From contig DAHVZT010000033.1 of NCBI GenBank assembly GCA_027323885.1, forward strand, positions 1 to 45,744: 45,744 bases of DNA, given 5' to 3'. Shown piece after piece: positions 7,702 through 16,076 of the stretch. The notes below the pieces were generated by a model that did no database searches, had not been told where the DNA came from, and saw only the letters and a program-made list of their open reading frames with translations. Both the position numbers and the translations under genes were made by a program. This DNA is from Acidobacteriaceae bacterium (GTDB lineage Bacteria > Acidobacteriota > Terriglobia > Terriglobales > Acidobacteriaceae). How positions within the stretch are numbered: the first letter of the stretch is position 1; every line of letters starts with the position of its first letter.

Positions 7702-8852
7702 TCGAAAACTTGCGACAGATCGCGCAACAAACCGCGTGGACTCGGCGCGATTTCCTCCGTTCCGCGGCAGGAGCGATCGGCTATGCAGCCACCTCGCATG
7801 TGTCGCCCCTTCATGCCGCCGTCAGGCAGCAAGGCAGAAAGACGGTCGTCGTTACATTTGGCGGAGGGGCGAGGGACGTGGAGACGTTTGCCCCCAGCGG
7901 GCAGGAGAATATCCCCCACCTGATTCAGGAACTGATTCCGCAGGCGACGTTCTGCACCCAGGTTGTGAACCATGGCATTCTGGGACATTATGTTGCCACC
8001 GCCAGTCTCGCTACCGGCGTCTACGAAACGTTCGACAATTTCGCTCTCGTAGCACCCAATCATCCCACGGTTTTTGAATACTACCGTAAGGGTCTGGGAC
8101 GGCCCCCGAATGATGTCTGGGTGATTGCCCCCAGCAACGGCTTTAACCGGATTGGGCAGAGCAGCGGAGCTAATTTTGCGCGCGGCTACGGCGCGCCCGT
8201 TATTCTTCCCAAGCATCTGCTGAATGCGGCGCTGGGGGAGCATCCAAATCGCGGCGCTTTCAATTTCCTGTTGCAGGACAGCTACGAAGATCCTATGTCC
8301 ACGCCTGTCCTGGGACACACCGACGTTCCGCTTTCGCGCCTCACGGACGTTCTTCATCTTTCAGTAGAAGATTTCACCAGGCATGCCCAGACGCTTTCCA
8401 GCGCAGACGAATTGTCCGTCTACGTGATGCGGCAATTGATGAGGCAGTTCGCTCCCAGCCTGCTATGGATCACGCTTCATGATATGGACGTGGCCCATGC
8501 TGGGGCATATTCGCTCTACATTGAAGGAATTCAGCGAACGGATCGCCTCTGTGGAGAGATTTGGCGGATGATCCAGAACGATCCCGAGTACCATGGACGT
8601 ACGACCATGTTCATCCTGCCGGATTTTGGGCGCGATTCGGACATGGACGCGTCCGGAAATGGATTTCAGCATCATCGCACGGGCGATGCGCTTTCACGGA
8701 CCACCTGGATGATGGCGCTCGGCCCACACATTCGCCAGAACACCACGGTCAATCGTCCGCTGGATTCAGTCGATCTGGTGCCTACACTCGGAGCACTGAT
8801 GGGATTTCAGACACCCGGCGCGAAGGGCAGAACCATCGTCGAGGTGATCTGA
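7698..8852 (+). CDS. Tat-exported alkaline phosphatase/sulfatase-superfamily protein
   Basis: A 384-residue protein whose N-terminus WTRRDFLRSAAGAI (from residue 14) is a twin-arginine signal, so it is folded, probably with metal, before export. The body fits the alkaline phosphatase/sulfatase fold (DUF1501-like branch): VVVTFGGGARDVE near the N-terminus, D262-x-D264-x-x-H267, PDFGRD (D309, D313) in place of the usual (T/S)DHG, and GFQHH (H325, H326). These would supply the binuclear metal ligands, but the usual nucleophile Thr/Ser/Cys next to the first Asp is not evident in FGGGARD, so activity is uncertain. ATGA overlap with the TPR gene and TGATG overlap with the next gene put it in the middle of a coupled three-gene unit. 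The substrate is unknown. Confidence 0.75.
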   Translation: MIENLRQIAQQTAWTRRDFLRSAAGAIGYAATSHVSPLHAAVRQQGRKTVVVTFGGGARDVETFAPSGQENIPHLIQELIPQATFCTQVVNHGILGHYVATASLATGVYETFDNFALVAPNHPTVFEYYRKGLGRPPNDVWVIAPSNGFNRIGQSSGANFARGYGAPVILPKHLLNAALGEHPNRGAFNFLLQDSYEDPMSTPVLGHTDVPLSRLTDVLHLSVEDFTRHAQTLSSADELSVYVMRQLMRQFAPSLLWITLHDMDVAHAGAYSLYIEGIQRTDRLCGEIWRMIQNDPEYHGRTTMFILPDFGRDSDMDASGNGFQHHRTGDALSRTTWMMALGPHIRQNTTVNRPLDSVDLVPTLGALMGFQTPGAKGRTIVEVI

Positions 8853-10081
8853 TGCGGCCGCAGGACCTACGTGCAAAAAGCTTCGCGAAGTACCCGCCGC
8901 AGGCGCGTGCCTTCGCTGTGGCAAATCTGGCTGTTCTCAGGCAGGTCCCTCTGTCTCTGCTGCCGATTCTGCTGCGGGAAATGATTGACTACGACTGGCG
9001 CTTTCCTGTGGAGCAGCGGGTACTGACCCGTCAGTTCCAGTATCTTGCCAGTCTGCCGCAACCCTCCTTTGCAAATTTGATGGCTCCCTTTGCAGCGGTG
9101 CGTCTGCCGGCAGCGATCGGCAAAATGGACTGGGTGAACCAGCCACAGCGTTTCAGCGAGCAGCTAAGCGGGCTGCTCTGGTCCATGCAGCAGATGGATG
9201 CCTATCGAGCGGCGGCACTGACTTACCAGAAAACATTGGAGCAGGTGTTGGTTGAGCCTGTGCCCGCGATTTCGCGACTGTCGATTGTGGTGATAGGCCA
9301 GGGGGTGCCGCACAGTGATCGCGTGCTGTTTCGCAAGCTCCGGCCCCATGGAACGATTTTTACCAAGGTACAGCCGGAAGACGGGATGGCCACTCTGATC
9401 GGCGTCGTGAACGATCGCGCCCGTGAACATCCGGCGCCATACGCGCATTGGTACATCGACGGGGGCGAGCCGGAGCCCGGCTGCGGCCTTCCACAGGGAG
9501 TTACGCTGACTTCCTATCACGCGCTCGCACCCGCTGCCTTGAAGGAACTTAACCTGACGAGCCGCTTCGTCCAACAATCATCCGCGCGGAGCGGAGTGGG
9601 GCCGGAGGCTGTGCAATCCTTTATGGCCGGGCTGGGCCCATCGGATCTCGGGCTGCATGGCGATCCCAGCCAGACCGCGCTACGGCATTTTGAGGTGAAC
9701 GTGCTGACCGAGGGAGCAGGAGCACAGGTTTTCAGCACTACATTTGTGCAGTGGACGGCGCGGGAAGCCTTGCGGCGCGCGCAACCTCTTACGCTATTTG
9801 CGCGGTTCGCACCCAGGCAGCGCATGGCTCCCATGGAAGAGCTGCTGAAACGCGACCCGTTGACCCAAAAAACCGACCCGGAAGGCTCATTGATTGATGC
9901 CGACATGGGCGCATACTACACGTGGATCAATCAGCAGCGGCTTTCCGGAGCGGACCGGTCGTGTTTCCTCGCGTGGTATGAAGGGCATGATATAGCCGTG
10001 GCGATTGGGCCCGGTCTGGCCAAAGGAACGGTTTCGGACTCACCGGCCAACTTGCGAAAAATCGTAGCCTGGATGAGCTAG
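8852..10081 (+). CDS. Unrecognised protein in the TPR/phosphatase operon
   Basis: The frame is open from 8561, but the ATG at 8852 overlaps the preceding stop (TGATG), giving a 409-residue product. I do not recognise a family. No signal peptide and no convincing transmembrane helix are visible, so it is probably cytoplasmic. Recurring short features are LLREMIDYDWRFPVEQ near residue 40, a stretch reading SIVVIGQGVP with the look of a Rossmann-like beta-strand around residue 145, and YEGHDIAVAIGPGL near the end. Strict coupling to an exported TPR protein and an exported phosphatase-fold protein suggests it helps make, load or regulate them. The role cannot be assigned from sequence. Confidence 0.75.
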   Translation: MRPQDLRAKSFAKYPPQARAFAVANLAVLRQVPLSLLPILLREMIDYDWRFPVEQRVLTRQFQYLASLPQPSFANLMAPFAAVRLPAAIGKMDWVNQPQRFSEQLSGLLWSMQQMDAYRAAALTYQKTLEQVLVEPVPAISRLSIVVIGQGVPHSDRVLFRKLRPHGTIFTKVQPEDGMATLIGVVNDRAREHPAPYAHWYIDGGEPEPGCGLPQGVTLTSYHALAPAALKELNLTSRFVQQSSARSGVGPEAVQSFMAGLGPSDLGLHGDPSQTALRHFEVNVLTEGAGAQVFSTTFVQWTAREALRRAQPLTLFARFAPRQRMAPMEELLKRDPLTQKTDPEGSLIDADMGAYYTWINQQRLSGADRSCFLAWYEGHDIAVAIGPGLAKGTVSDSPANLRKIVAWMS

Positions 10082-10143
10082 GTGCTCCGCGTTTCCTGCC
10101 ACCCTGCACCCACGACTCTCCAGCGCGGCTGGCACCGGCGTGC

Positions 10144-10219
10144 TGGTGGGCCCACCAGGATTCGAACCTGGAACCAAAGCATTATGAGTGCTCTGCTCTA
10201 ACCATTGAGCTACAGGCCC
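10144..10219 (-). tRNA. tRNA with CAT anticodon (Met elongator or Ile2)
   Basis: On the minus strand the 76-nt sequence folds as a complete cloverleaf with an encoded CCA: acceptor GGGCCTG with TGGGCCC, D-stem GCTC/GAGC, anticodon stem GAGCA/TGCTT around loop CTCATAA (anticodon CAT), and T-stem CCAGG/CCTGG around TTCGAAT. It is not the initiator, which has a mismatched first acceptor pair. The acceptor pairs C4-G69 and C5-G68 and the G27-U43 pair resemble features used by TilS to recognise tRNA-Ile2, so after lysidine modification it may read AUA as isoleucine rather than AUG. Confidence 0.93.
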
Positions 10220-10262
10220 TTGCAAAGTTTTGCGTTTCTATTATTCGCTGCTCGATTCGAGT

Positions 10263-10538
10263 TTATTGTACTGAGTCGATCGATTCCTTGTCAGATTCGT
10301 GCGCTCCTCCACGCTCCGCCGGCTCGCCAGCGCGCGATTTGGCGCCGCGCGCAGTCCACGCCAGAAGCAACAGCAAGAAACCGAACAAAACAAGAATCGA
10401 TCCCCAGATCAGGTTGATGTTGAGGTACAGGGATTTCTCATAGATCGCACTGCCCCGCGTAAACAGACCGTAGACGGCCATCATGCCGCCGGTTATCACG
10501 AAAAGCATGCCAAGCGGCAGGCGGATGTCCAATCCCAT
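10263..10538 (-). CDS. Small two-helix membrane protein next to the symporter
   Basis: A 91-residue protein with two clear membrane helices (about residues 8-27 and 42-62) and a charged, probably cytoplasmic tail ending ESDKESIDSVQ. The start is supported by GGGAGG 6 nt upstream. It lies 21 bp downstream of the sodium:solute symporter gene in the same direction. Small accessory membrane proteins sometimes accompany transporters of this class, so it may stabilise or regulate the symporter. The family was not recognised. Confidence 0.7.
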   Translation of the reverse strand: MGLDIRLPLGMLFVITGGMMAVYGLFTRGSAIYEKSLYLNINLIWGSILVLFGFLLLLLAWTARGAKSRAGEPAERGGAHESDKESIDSVQ

Positions 10539-10559
10539 GGGAAACCTCCCTTCTTGGAA

Positions 10560-12440
10560 TTATGCAAATACCAGGTTCAGCAAAACCAACACAACCAGGA
10601 CAGCGATTCCCAGTGTCGCAGGCCGCTGATACCAGGCCAGATCGCTGTCCGAAAGCTTAGGAGTCAGTGAATACACCAGCCCGACGAGTTCTTCTTCCTT
10701 ACGCGGTTCCGTCATCAGGCTCAATCCCGCGGTCACAGCAAGGCACACGGTAAAGGCGCAGCCCGAGGTCCAGAAATTCTGCGCCATGGTGCTCGGGTAG
10801 CGGTGCAGGACTGTGATCCAGCCGCCGTGAATGCCCACTCCGGCAGCATCCGCGGGTAACGTCAGCCCGATGTGCAGAACGGCCGCGCAGGTACCCGACA
10901 GCAAGCCCCAGAACGCGCCATGTCCGGTGGTCCGCTTCCAGAACATACCAAGCAAAAAAGTTGCCAGCAGGGGTGCGTTCACGAAAGAGAAGACCAGTTG
11001 CAGCGCATCCAGGATGTTGTTGAAGGACGTGACGAGATACGCCGCTCCCACCGATAACAAAATGCCGCCGATGGTGGCCATGCGGCCCATCCATAGGTAA
11101 TGCTGGTCGGTGCCGTTCCTGTGGATGTACGACTGGTAAATGTCGTACGTCCATACGGAATTGAAAGCCGTCACATTTCCCGCCATTCCCGACATAAAAC
11201 TCGCGAGCAGTGCTGTCAGTCCCAGGCCGAGCATCCCCGCCGGGAAAAAGTGCAGCAGCATGTTGGGAATCGCAAGGTCGTAATCGAGCAGCGGCTTTCC
11301 CTTGCTGTCGGTCAGTACGCTGCCGGTTACGGGGTCGACTTTGGGCGGAATCAGGCCTTTACCCATCGGCGTAAGCGCAGCGTCGGAGGTGGCGCCCCGC
11401 AAAACGTCCGCGCGGCGGGCCTGTCCCGGCACGGGTGCCGTCTGCACTTGCGCGAGTGTGCGCTGCGTCATCGTAGGAAGGGCAATTGCAATCAGGCCGG
11501 GCAAAATGACCAGAAACGGAAAGAACATTTTCGGAATGGCGGCAATCAGCGGCACACGCCGTGCCGCGAGTTGCGATTCGGCGGCCATGGCTCGCTGGAC
11601 CACAAGAAAATCTGTACACCAGTAGCCAAAGGAAAGCACAAAACCCAGCCCAAAGATCAGCGCATACCACTGCGTACCCAGCGGATTCGTGCTGGCGTGT
11701 TCCATACCGCGCCAGGAGTGGGTGTAAGCAGGCTCCAGCGTCCGCTGGATGCCTTGCCAGCCGCCGACATCCTTCAGGCCAATCCACGCCAGCGGGATGA
11801 ATCCGGCGACGATCAGGAAGAACTGAAGGACCTCGTTGTAAATCGCGCTGGTGAGGCCCCCAAAGAAGATGTAGCCCAGCACAATGGCCGCGGACAGCAC
11901 GATGGAGAAATGGAAAATCCAGTCCAGAGGCAAACCCAGGCGGAGGAACACTCCGTCGAAGATGTGCAGAATCTGGATGAGCCGCGCCATGGCGTACATG
12001 GAAATGCCCGACGAAAACACCGTCATAATGGCGAACGAGCAGGCGTTCCAGGCGCGGGTTTTTTCATCGTAACGCAGCTTCAGATATTCCGGCACCGAGC
12101 GCGCTTTGGAGCCGTAGTAGAACGGCATCATGAACAGACCGACGAACACCATCGCGGGTATCGCGCCAATCCAATAGAACTGGCTGGTGACAATGCCATA
12201 CTTCGCGCCGGAAGCCCCCATGCCGATCACTTCCTGCGCGCCCAGATTTGCCGAGATGAAAGCCAACCCGCAGACCCATGCCGGGATAGAGCGGCCCGCC
12301 AGGAAGAAGTCGTTGCTGGTGCGCACATAGCGTTTCAGGACAAAACCAATGCCCAGGACGAACGCGAAGTAGACCAGCATGATCGACCAGTCGATGGGAG
12401 TAAGCGTTGTGGTGAGCCGCACAGCCAGAAGGAAGATCAA
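10560..12440 (-). CDS. Sodium:solute symporter (SSS/SLC5 family)
   Basis: A 626-residue inner-membrane transporter with about 13-14 hydrophobic helices. The family signature is clear: FFLAGRSIPAWVCGLAFISANLGAQEVIGMG in helices 1-2 (residues about 44-75), the GGLTSAIYNEVLQ segment, GYWCTDFLVVQRAM, and ASFMSGMAGNVTAFNS. These features are shared by sodium-sugar symporters such as vSGLT. A long loop with charged, Pro-rich residues (about 330-395) is longer than usual. The start is a TTG at 12440 preceded by GAGG; a GTG at 12422 is possible. It sits 43 bp downstream of a LacI-family regulator on the same strand, so the substrate is likely a sugar or uronate whose uptake that regulator controls. 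Confidence 0.9.
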   Translation of the reverse strand: MIFLLAVRLTTTLTPIDWSIMLVYFAFVLGIGFVLKRYVRTSNDFFLAGRSIPAWVCGLAFISANLGAQEVIGMGASGAKYGIVTSQFYWIGAIPAMVFVGLFMMPFYYGSKARSVPEYLKLRYDEKTRAWNACSFAIMTVFSSGISMYAMARLIQILHIFDGVFLRLGLPLDWIFHFSIVLSAAIVLGYIFFGGLTSAIYNEVLQFFLIVAGFIPLAWIGLKDVGGWQGIQRTLEPAYTHSWRGMEHASTNPLGTQWYALIFGLGFVLSFGYWCTDFLVVQRAMAAESQLAARRVPLIAAIPKMFFPFLVILPGLIAIALPTMTQRTLAQVQTAPVPGQARRADVLRGATSDAALTPMGKGLIPPKVDPVTGSVLTDSKGKPLLDYDLAIPNMLLHFFPAGMLGLGLTALLASFMSGMAGNVTAFNSVWTYDIYQSYIHRNGTDQHYLWMGRMATIGGILLSVGAAYLVTSFNNILDALQLVFSFVNAPLLATFLLGMFWKRTTGHGAFWGLLSGTCAAVLHIGLTLPADAAGVGIHGGWITVLHRYPSTMAQNFWTSGCAFTVCLAVTAGLSLMTEPRKEEELVGLVYSLTPKLSDSDLAWYQRPATLGIAVLVVLVLLNLVFA

Positions 12441-12483
12441 GACCTCATTTCCTCACTGCAATGAAATCGGGTTGCGATCCGGT

Positions 12484-13494
12484 TCAGGAGCACGCCGGGC
12501 CGGTGGATTTTCGCAAAACGAGCCGGGAGCGGACGAGGTGCTCTTCGCCTTGGACGGGCTCGATGGGATTCTGGGAGTAGGTGCGAAACAGCGCCCGAAA
12601 TGCAGTTCGTGCGATTTCATCGCGGCTCAGACTGATGGTCGTCAGCGCCGGCCGGGTAAAGGCGCTCAATTGGATGTCGTCGTAGCCCAGAATGGAAATA
12701 TCCTCCGGAACGCGCAATCCATACTCGTAAATCGCGCCCATCGCGCCGATGGCAGTCAGGTCATTGGATGCCATCACAGCGGTCGGGCGAGCCCCCGATT
12801 TCAGGATTTTCGCCATTGCGTCATGGCCACCGTCCACGTGGTGGTTTCCTTCACGGATCAGAGCCTGATGGGTCACCAGGTGATTGCGCGCAATGCTCTC
12901 ATTGAATGCCCGGAACCTGGTGAGAGCGGAGGCCAGATGCAAAGGCCCGCTGATACATGCGAAGCGGCGATGACCCAGGCCGATGAGATGATCCATGCCG
13001 CTGTCCACGCCGCCCGCATAGTCGATCCGCACGACGCTGATCCCGGGTCCGGGTTGGCCGGCGTCCAGAAAGACAATAGGGATCTTGCGGCCGCTTAGCA
13101 TTTCAACCAGCTTGTCATCCATCTCGGAGGTCATGATAGCCACCCCGTCGACCTTGCGCTGCAGCATGCGCCGGACACAGTTTTCCATTCGGATCGGATC
13201 GTAGTTGGTGTTGGCCATCAGGACTTCCTGCCCATGCTCGACGGCAGCATCTTCAAACGCCTTCGCGATCTCCGGGAAAAAAGGATTGGTGATGTCCGAA
13301 ATGATCAGCCCATAAAGTCTGCTGCGCCCAGACCCTAACGCGCGTGCGTTCGTGTCCGGGAGAAAGTTCAGGTCCTGAATGGCCGCGCGTACACGAGCCG
13401 CCGTCCGCGCGGTAACCTTGGCCGAACCATTGATGGTTCTCGAGACCGTTGCGGTAGAGACGCCCGCCCGCAGTGCGACAGCTTTAATATTCAT
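12484..13494 (-). CDS. LacI-family transcriptional regulator
   Basis: A 336-residue repressor-type regulator. Residues 1-55 form the LacI helix-turn-helix and hinge: IKAVALRAGVSTATVSRTIN, then a recognition region ending LPDTNARALGSGRS. The rest is the periplasmic-binding-like effector domain with GLIISDITNPFFPEIAKAFE, VDGVAIMTSE, GHRRFACISGP, AVMASNDLTAIGAMGAIYEYGLRVPEDISILGYDDI and a final STGPACS tail. It is the first gene of an apparent operon with the sodium:solute symporter. The effector is most likely a sugar or sugar acid. It could also act on the palindromes in the glycosidase and receptor promoters on the other side of the tRNA; that is inference. Confidence 0.93.
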   Translation of the reverse strand: MNIKAVALRAGVSTATVSRTINGSAKVTARTAARVRAAIQDLNFLPDTNARALGSGRSRLYGLIISDITNPFFPEIAKAFEDAAVEHGQEVLMANTNYDPIRMENCVRRMLQRKVDGVAIMTSEMDDKLVEMLSGRKIPIVFLDAGQPGPGISVVRIDYAGGVDSGMDHLIGLGHRRFACISGPLHLASALTRFRAFNESIARNHLVTHQALIREGNHHVDGGHDAMAKILKSGARPTAVMASNDLTAIGAMGAIYEYGLRVPEDISILGYDDIQLSAFTRPALTTISLSRDEIARTAFRALFRTYSQNPIEPVQGEEHLVRSRLVLRKSTGPACS

Positions 13495-13806
13495 AAGAGC
13501 GAACTGATTTCGATAGAGGTACGTTATCAGATTCTGGCCATCGCCCGCCGCGTCCGCCGCTCAACGGTTTACCCGAATCGGAATCTGACAGGCCATTGCC
13601 GGGCATCGGCCCAGTATAACCATCCTCCGGTGCAGTTATCGTTGCACAGGCGCAACTCGCTCCAATCGCTGGCAACAACCGGGACTCCGCAAATCGGGCG
13701 TGTCTGAAACAGAGTGACCGGTCAGCGTTCGCCTGCATGGAAAGGGAGGATTCCTGTAAACTTGCTTTTCTTCGTATCTACTCATGGAATCATGGGAGTT
13801 CAACGA
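13495..13806. other. 312-bp divergent intergenic region (lacI / S9 peptidase)
   Basis: No gene is supported. Two weak palindromes stand out: AACGGTT at 13563-13569, an odd-centred LacI-type core about 70 bp upstream of the lacI start, and GTTGC (13641-13645) with GCAAC (13652-13656), a 16-bp site matching at 6 of 8 positions per half. Either could be an autoregulatory site. No strong promoter was found for either gene. Confidence 0.35.
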
Positions 13807-16059
13807 ATGCTCCGTCATTTTCTACTTGCCGGATTTATTTCTGTCGCTGTCACTTCACTCGCCCAGGCCGTACCACCCCAAACTGCGCCGCACGGCGGCG
13901 GAAAGCCCTGGACTGTGGCAGAAATATGGCAGAAAAATGGCCCGGCTGGCAAGCCGCCATCCGCTTACCTGTGGAGTCCGGACAGCGCAGGGGTGACCTA
14001 TCTGTCGCCCGACACGCAGCACGGCCATCCCGATGACGTCATTACCGTAGGTGCTCTAAACGGCGCAACGTCCGTTCTGGTTGAGCATGCAAAGCTTGCC
14101 GCAATTTACGGCCCGACAATGAATGAGCGGGACCGCGATCACCGCGCCCGCTACGGACAGCCCAGCTACCTCTGGTCCCCGGACAGCAAACATATCGTGT
14201 TCGATCACAGCGGCGTGCTCTGGCTCTATGACCTGAACAAAGGAACCGCCGTGCAGGCGGCCACGACAGGTGCCGGCAGCGGGGACGATCCAAAGTTTTC
14301 TCCGGACGGCAAATCTCTGTCTTTCCTGCGCGACCACAATCTGCACGTGCTGACGCTTAAGGGCAAGCACGACACCGCGCTGACCAACACGCCGCAACCC
14401 ACGCTGCTGAACGGTGAAGTGGACTGGGTCTATGAAGAAGAGCTCGACGTCCGCAGCAATTACTTCTGGTCGCCCGACTCCCAGCACATCGCCTACCTGC
14501 AGATGGACGAGGCGACGGTTCCGGCCTATCCGATCGTGGATTGGATTCCGACGCACAGCCGGGTCGACGCGCAGCAGTATCCTCAGCCGGGCGACCCGAA
14601 TCCCGGTGTGCGTGTCGGCATTGTTGCGGCAACCGGCGGCAACACAGTGTGGCTGCATGTTCCACTCTCGCAGCATAACGATTACATCCCTCGTTTTGGA
14701 TGGCTGGACAATCACCACGTCTGGATTGAAATGCTGCAGCGCGATCACAGGCACATGAACATATATTTTGCGGACACCGAAACCGGCGCTGTCCGCATGG
14801 CGCTCGCGCAGACCGCGAACAAATTTTTCGACGAAGCCTACGATGTTCACTTTCTTCATAACGGTCAATTTCTGCTGACCAGTTGGCAGGACGGCTACAC
14901 GCATCTGTATCTCTACTCGTTTGACGCGGAAGACCCGCTGGCGAGCGACGCAAAACTGGTCCGCCAACTGACGCATGGAGACTGGGAGGTGCTGAAGGTC
15001 GCCGGCATCGACCAGAAATCCGCCATCGTCTACTACACGTCCAACGAGACGGACCCGCGCGAAGAAATGCTGTGGCAAGTGGGTCTGGACGGGACCGGCA
15101 AGAAGATGGTCAGCACCGTCCATGGCGTGCATCGCATTTCCCTGGCGCCGGATGCGCAGCATTATGTGGATACCGTCTCCAGCCTGGTCCAGCCTCCCAC
15201 GGCGAGTGTCTGCACAATGGCCGGTGCTTGCACTCCGTTCTGGCAGTCCAAACCGCTGGATGGCTACACGTTGGTCAAGCCGGTGATGTTCACAGGCAAA
15301 GCGGTAGACGGAACTACGCTATACGGCGAGCTTTTGCTGCCGCCCGATATGCACCAAAAAGCGAGCGTGCCGCTGATCGTGAACCCGTACGGCGGTCCGC
15401 ATGCGCAAACCGTGCGCGACAGTTTCGGCGGCCAGGAGTTTCTGTTCGAGCAACTCCTCATGCAGCACGGTTTTGCCGTTCTGCATGTCGATAACCGCGG
15501 AATGGGAAACCGCGGCCGCACCTTTGCGGAGTTCGCCTATCGCGACTTCGGGCCAGTGCAGTTACAGGACCAGCTCACGATGGTCGATCAGGTGCTTCAG
15601 CAGCATCCTGAAATCGATGCCGGGCGCATGGGCTGGTGGGGTTGGAGCTGGGGCGGCACATTTACCCTCTATGCCATGACCCACTCCGACCGGTTCGCTG
15701 CCGGGGTGGACGTTGCTCCTGTCACCAATTGGAGACTCTACGACTCCATCTACACCGAGCGGTACCTTGGTCTGCCTGCCGAAAACACGCAGATTTACCA
15801 CGACTTTTCTGTCGTCAACAGCGCTGCGCACCTGCATGGAAATCTGCTCATGGTGCACGGTACTGGCGATGACAACGTGCACATGCAGAACACGATCCAG
15901 ATGATTCAGCAATTTGTAACTGACAATGTGCCATACCGGCTGCTTCTGTATCCGCGTAAAACACATTCCATCGCCGGACCTGCCGCGCGGACTCACCTGT
16001 TCAATGCAATACTGCAGCATTTCGAAACCACTCTGCAGCCGACGCCTGCAAACAAGTAG
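13807..16059 (+). CDS. Dipeptidyl peptidase IV-like serine peptidase (S9B)
   Basis: A 750-residue exported prolyl-type peptidase. The ATG at 13807 has GGGAG (13794-13798) 8 nt upstream and begins a signal peptide (MLRHFLLAGFISVAVTSLAQA). Residues about 40-480 form the beta-propeller, with repeated WSPDS units, the YEEELDVRSNYFWSPDS segment and the glutamate motif VDWVYEEE that binds the substrate N-terminus in DPP-IV. The alpha/beta-hydrolase domain follows, with the nucleophile S614 in GWSWGG (usually GWSYGG), the Asp pair 688/689 in HGTGDDNVH, and H720 in RKTHS. It removes X-Pro or X-Ala dipeptides from peptides in the periplasm. The MBL-fold gene starts 17 bp downstream and is probably co-transcribed. 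Confidence 0.92.
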   Translation: MLRHFLLAGFISVAVTSLAQAVPPQTAPHGGGKPWTVAEIWQKNGPAGKPPSAYLWSPDSAGVTYLSPDTQHGHPDDVITVGALNGATSVLVEHAKLAAIYGPTMNERDRDHRARYGQPSYLWSPDSKHIVFDHSGVLWLYDLNKGTAVQAATTGAGSGDDPKFSPDGKSLSFLRDHNLHVLTLKGKHDTALTNTPQPTLLNGEVDWVYEEELDVRSNYFWSPDSQHIAYLQMDEATVPAYPIVDWIPTHSRVDAQQYPQPGDPNPGVRVGIVAATGGNTVWLHVPLSQHNDYIPRFGWLDNHHVWIEMLQRDHRHMNIYFADTETGAVRMALAQTANKFFDEAYDVHFLHNGQFLLTSWQDGYTHLYLYSFDAEDPLASDAKLVRQLTHGDWEVLKVAGIDQKSAIVYYTSNETDPREEMLWQVGLDGTGKKMVSTVHGVHRISLAPDAQHYVDTVSSLVQPPTASVCTMAGACTPFWQSKPLDGYTLVKPVMFTGKAVDGTTLYGELLLPPDMHQKASVPLIVNPYGGPHAQTVRDSFGGQEFLFEQLLMQHGFAVLHVDNRGMGNRGRTFAEFAYRDFGPVQLQDQLTMVDQVLQQHPEIDAGRMGWWGWSWGGTFTLYAMTHSDRFAAGVDVAPVTNWRLYDSIYTERYLGLPAENTQIYHDFSVVNSAAHLHGNLLMVHGTGDDNVHMQNTIQMIQQFVTDNVPYRLLLYPRKTHSIAGPAARTHLFNAILQHFETTLQPTPANK

Positions 16060-16076
16060 ATCATCAGGAGATTTCC

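Noticed and set aside
8561-8851. N-terminal extension of the third gene of the TPR operon
   Set aside because: It overlaps the phosphatase-like gene in another frame; the TGATG junction at 8850-8854 gives a better coupled start.
11100-12464. 454-codon frame on the plus strand, antisense to the symporter gene
   Set aside because: Its translation is rich in Arg, His, Gln and Gly typical of a shadow of a GC-rich gene; the opposite strand encodes an unmistakable SSS transporter.
14056-15162. 368-codon frame antisense to the S9 peptidase gene
   Set aside because: Shadow frame with Arg/Val/His-rich translation and no start signals; the plus strand product is complete.
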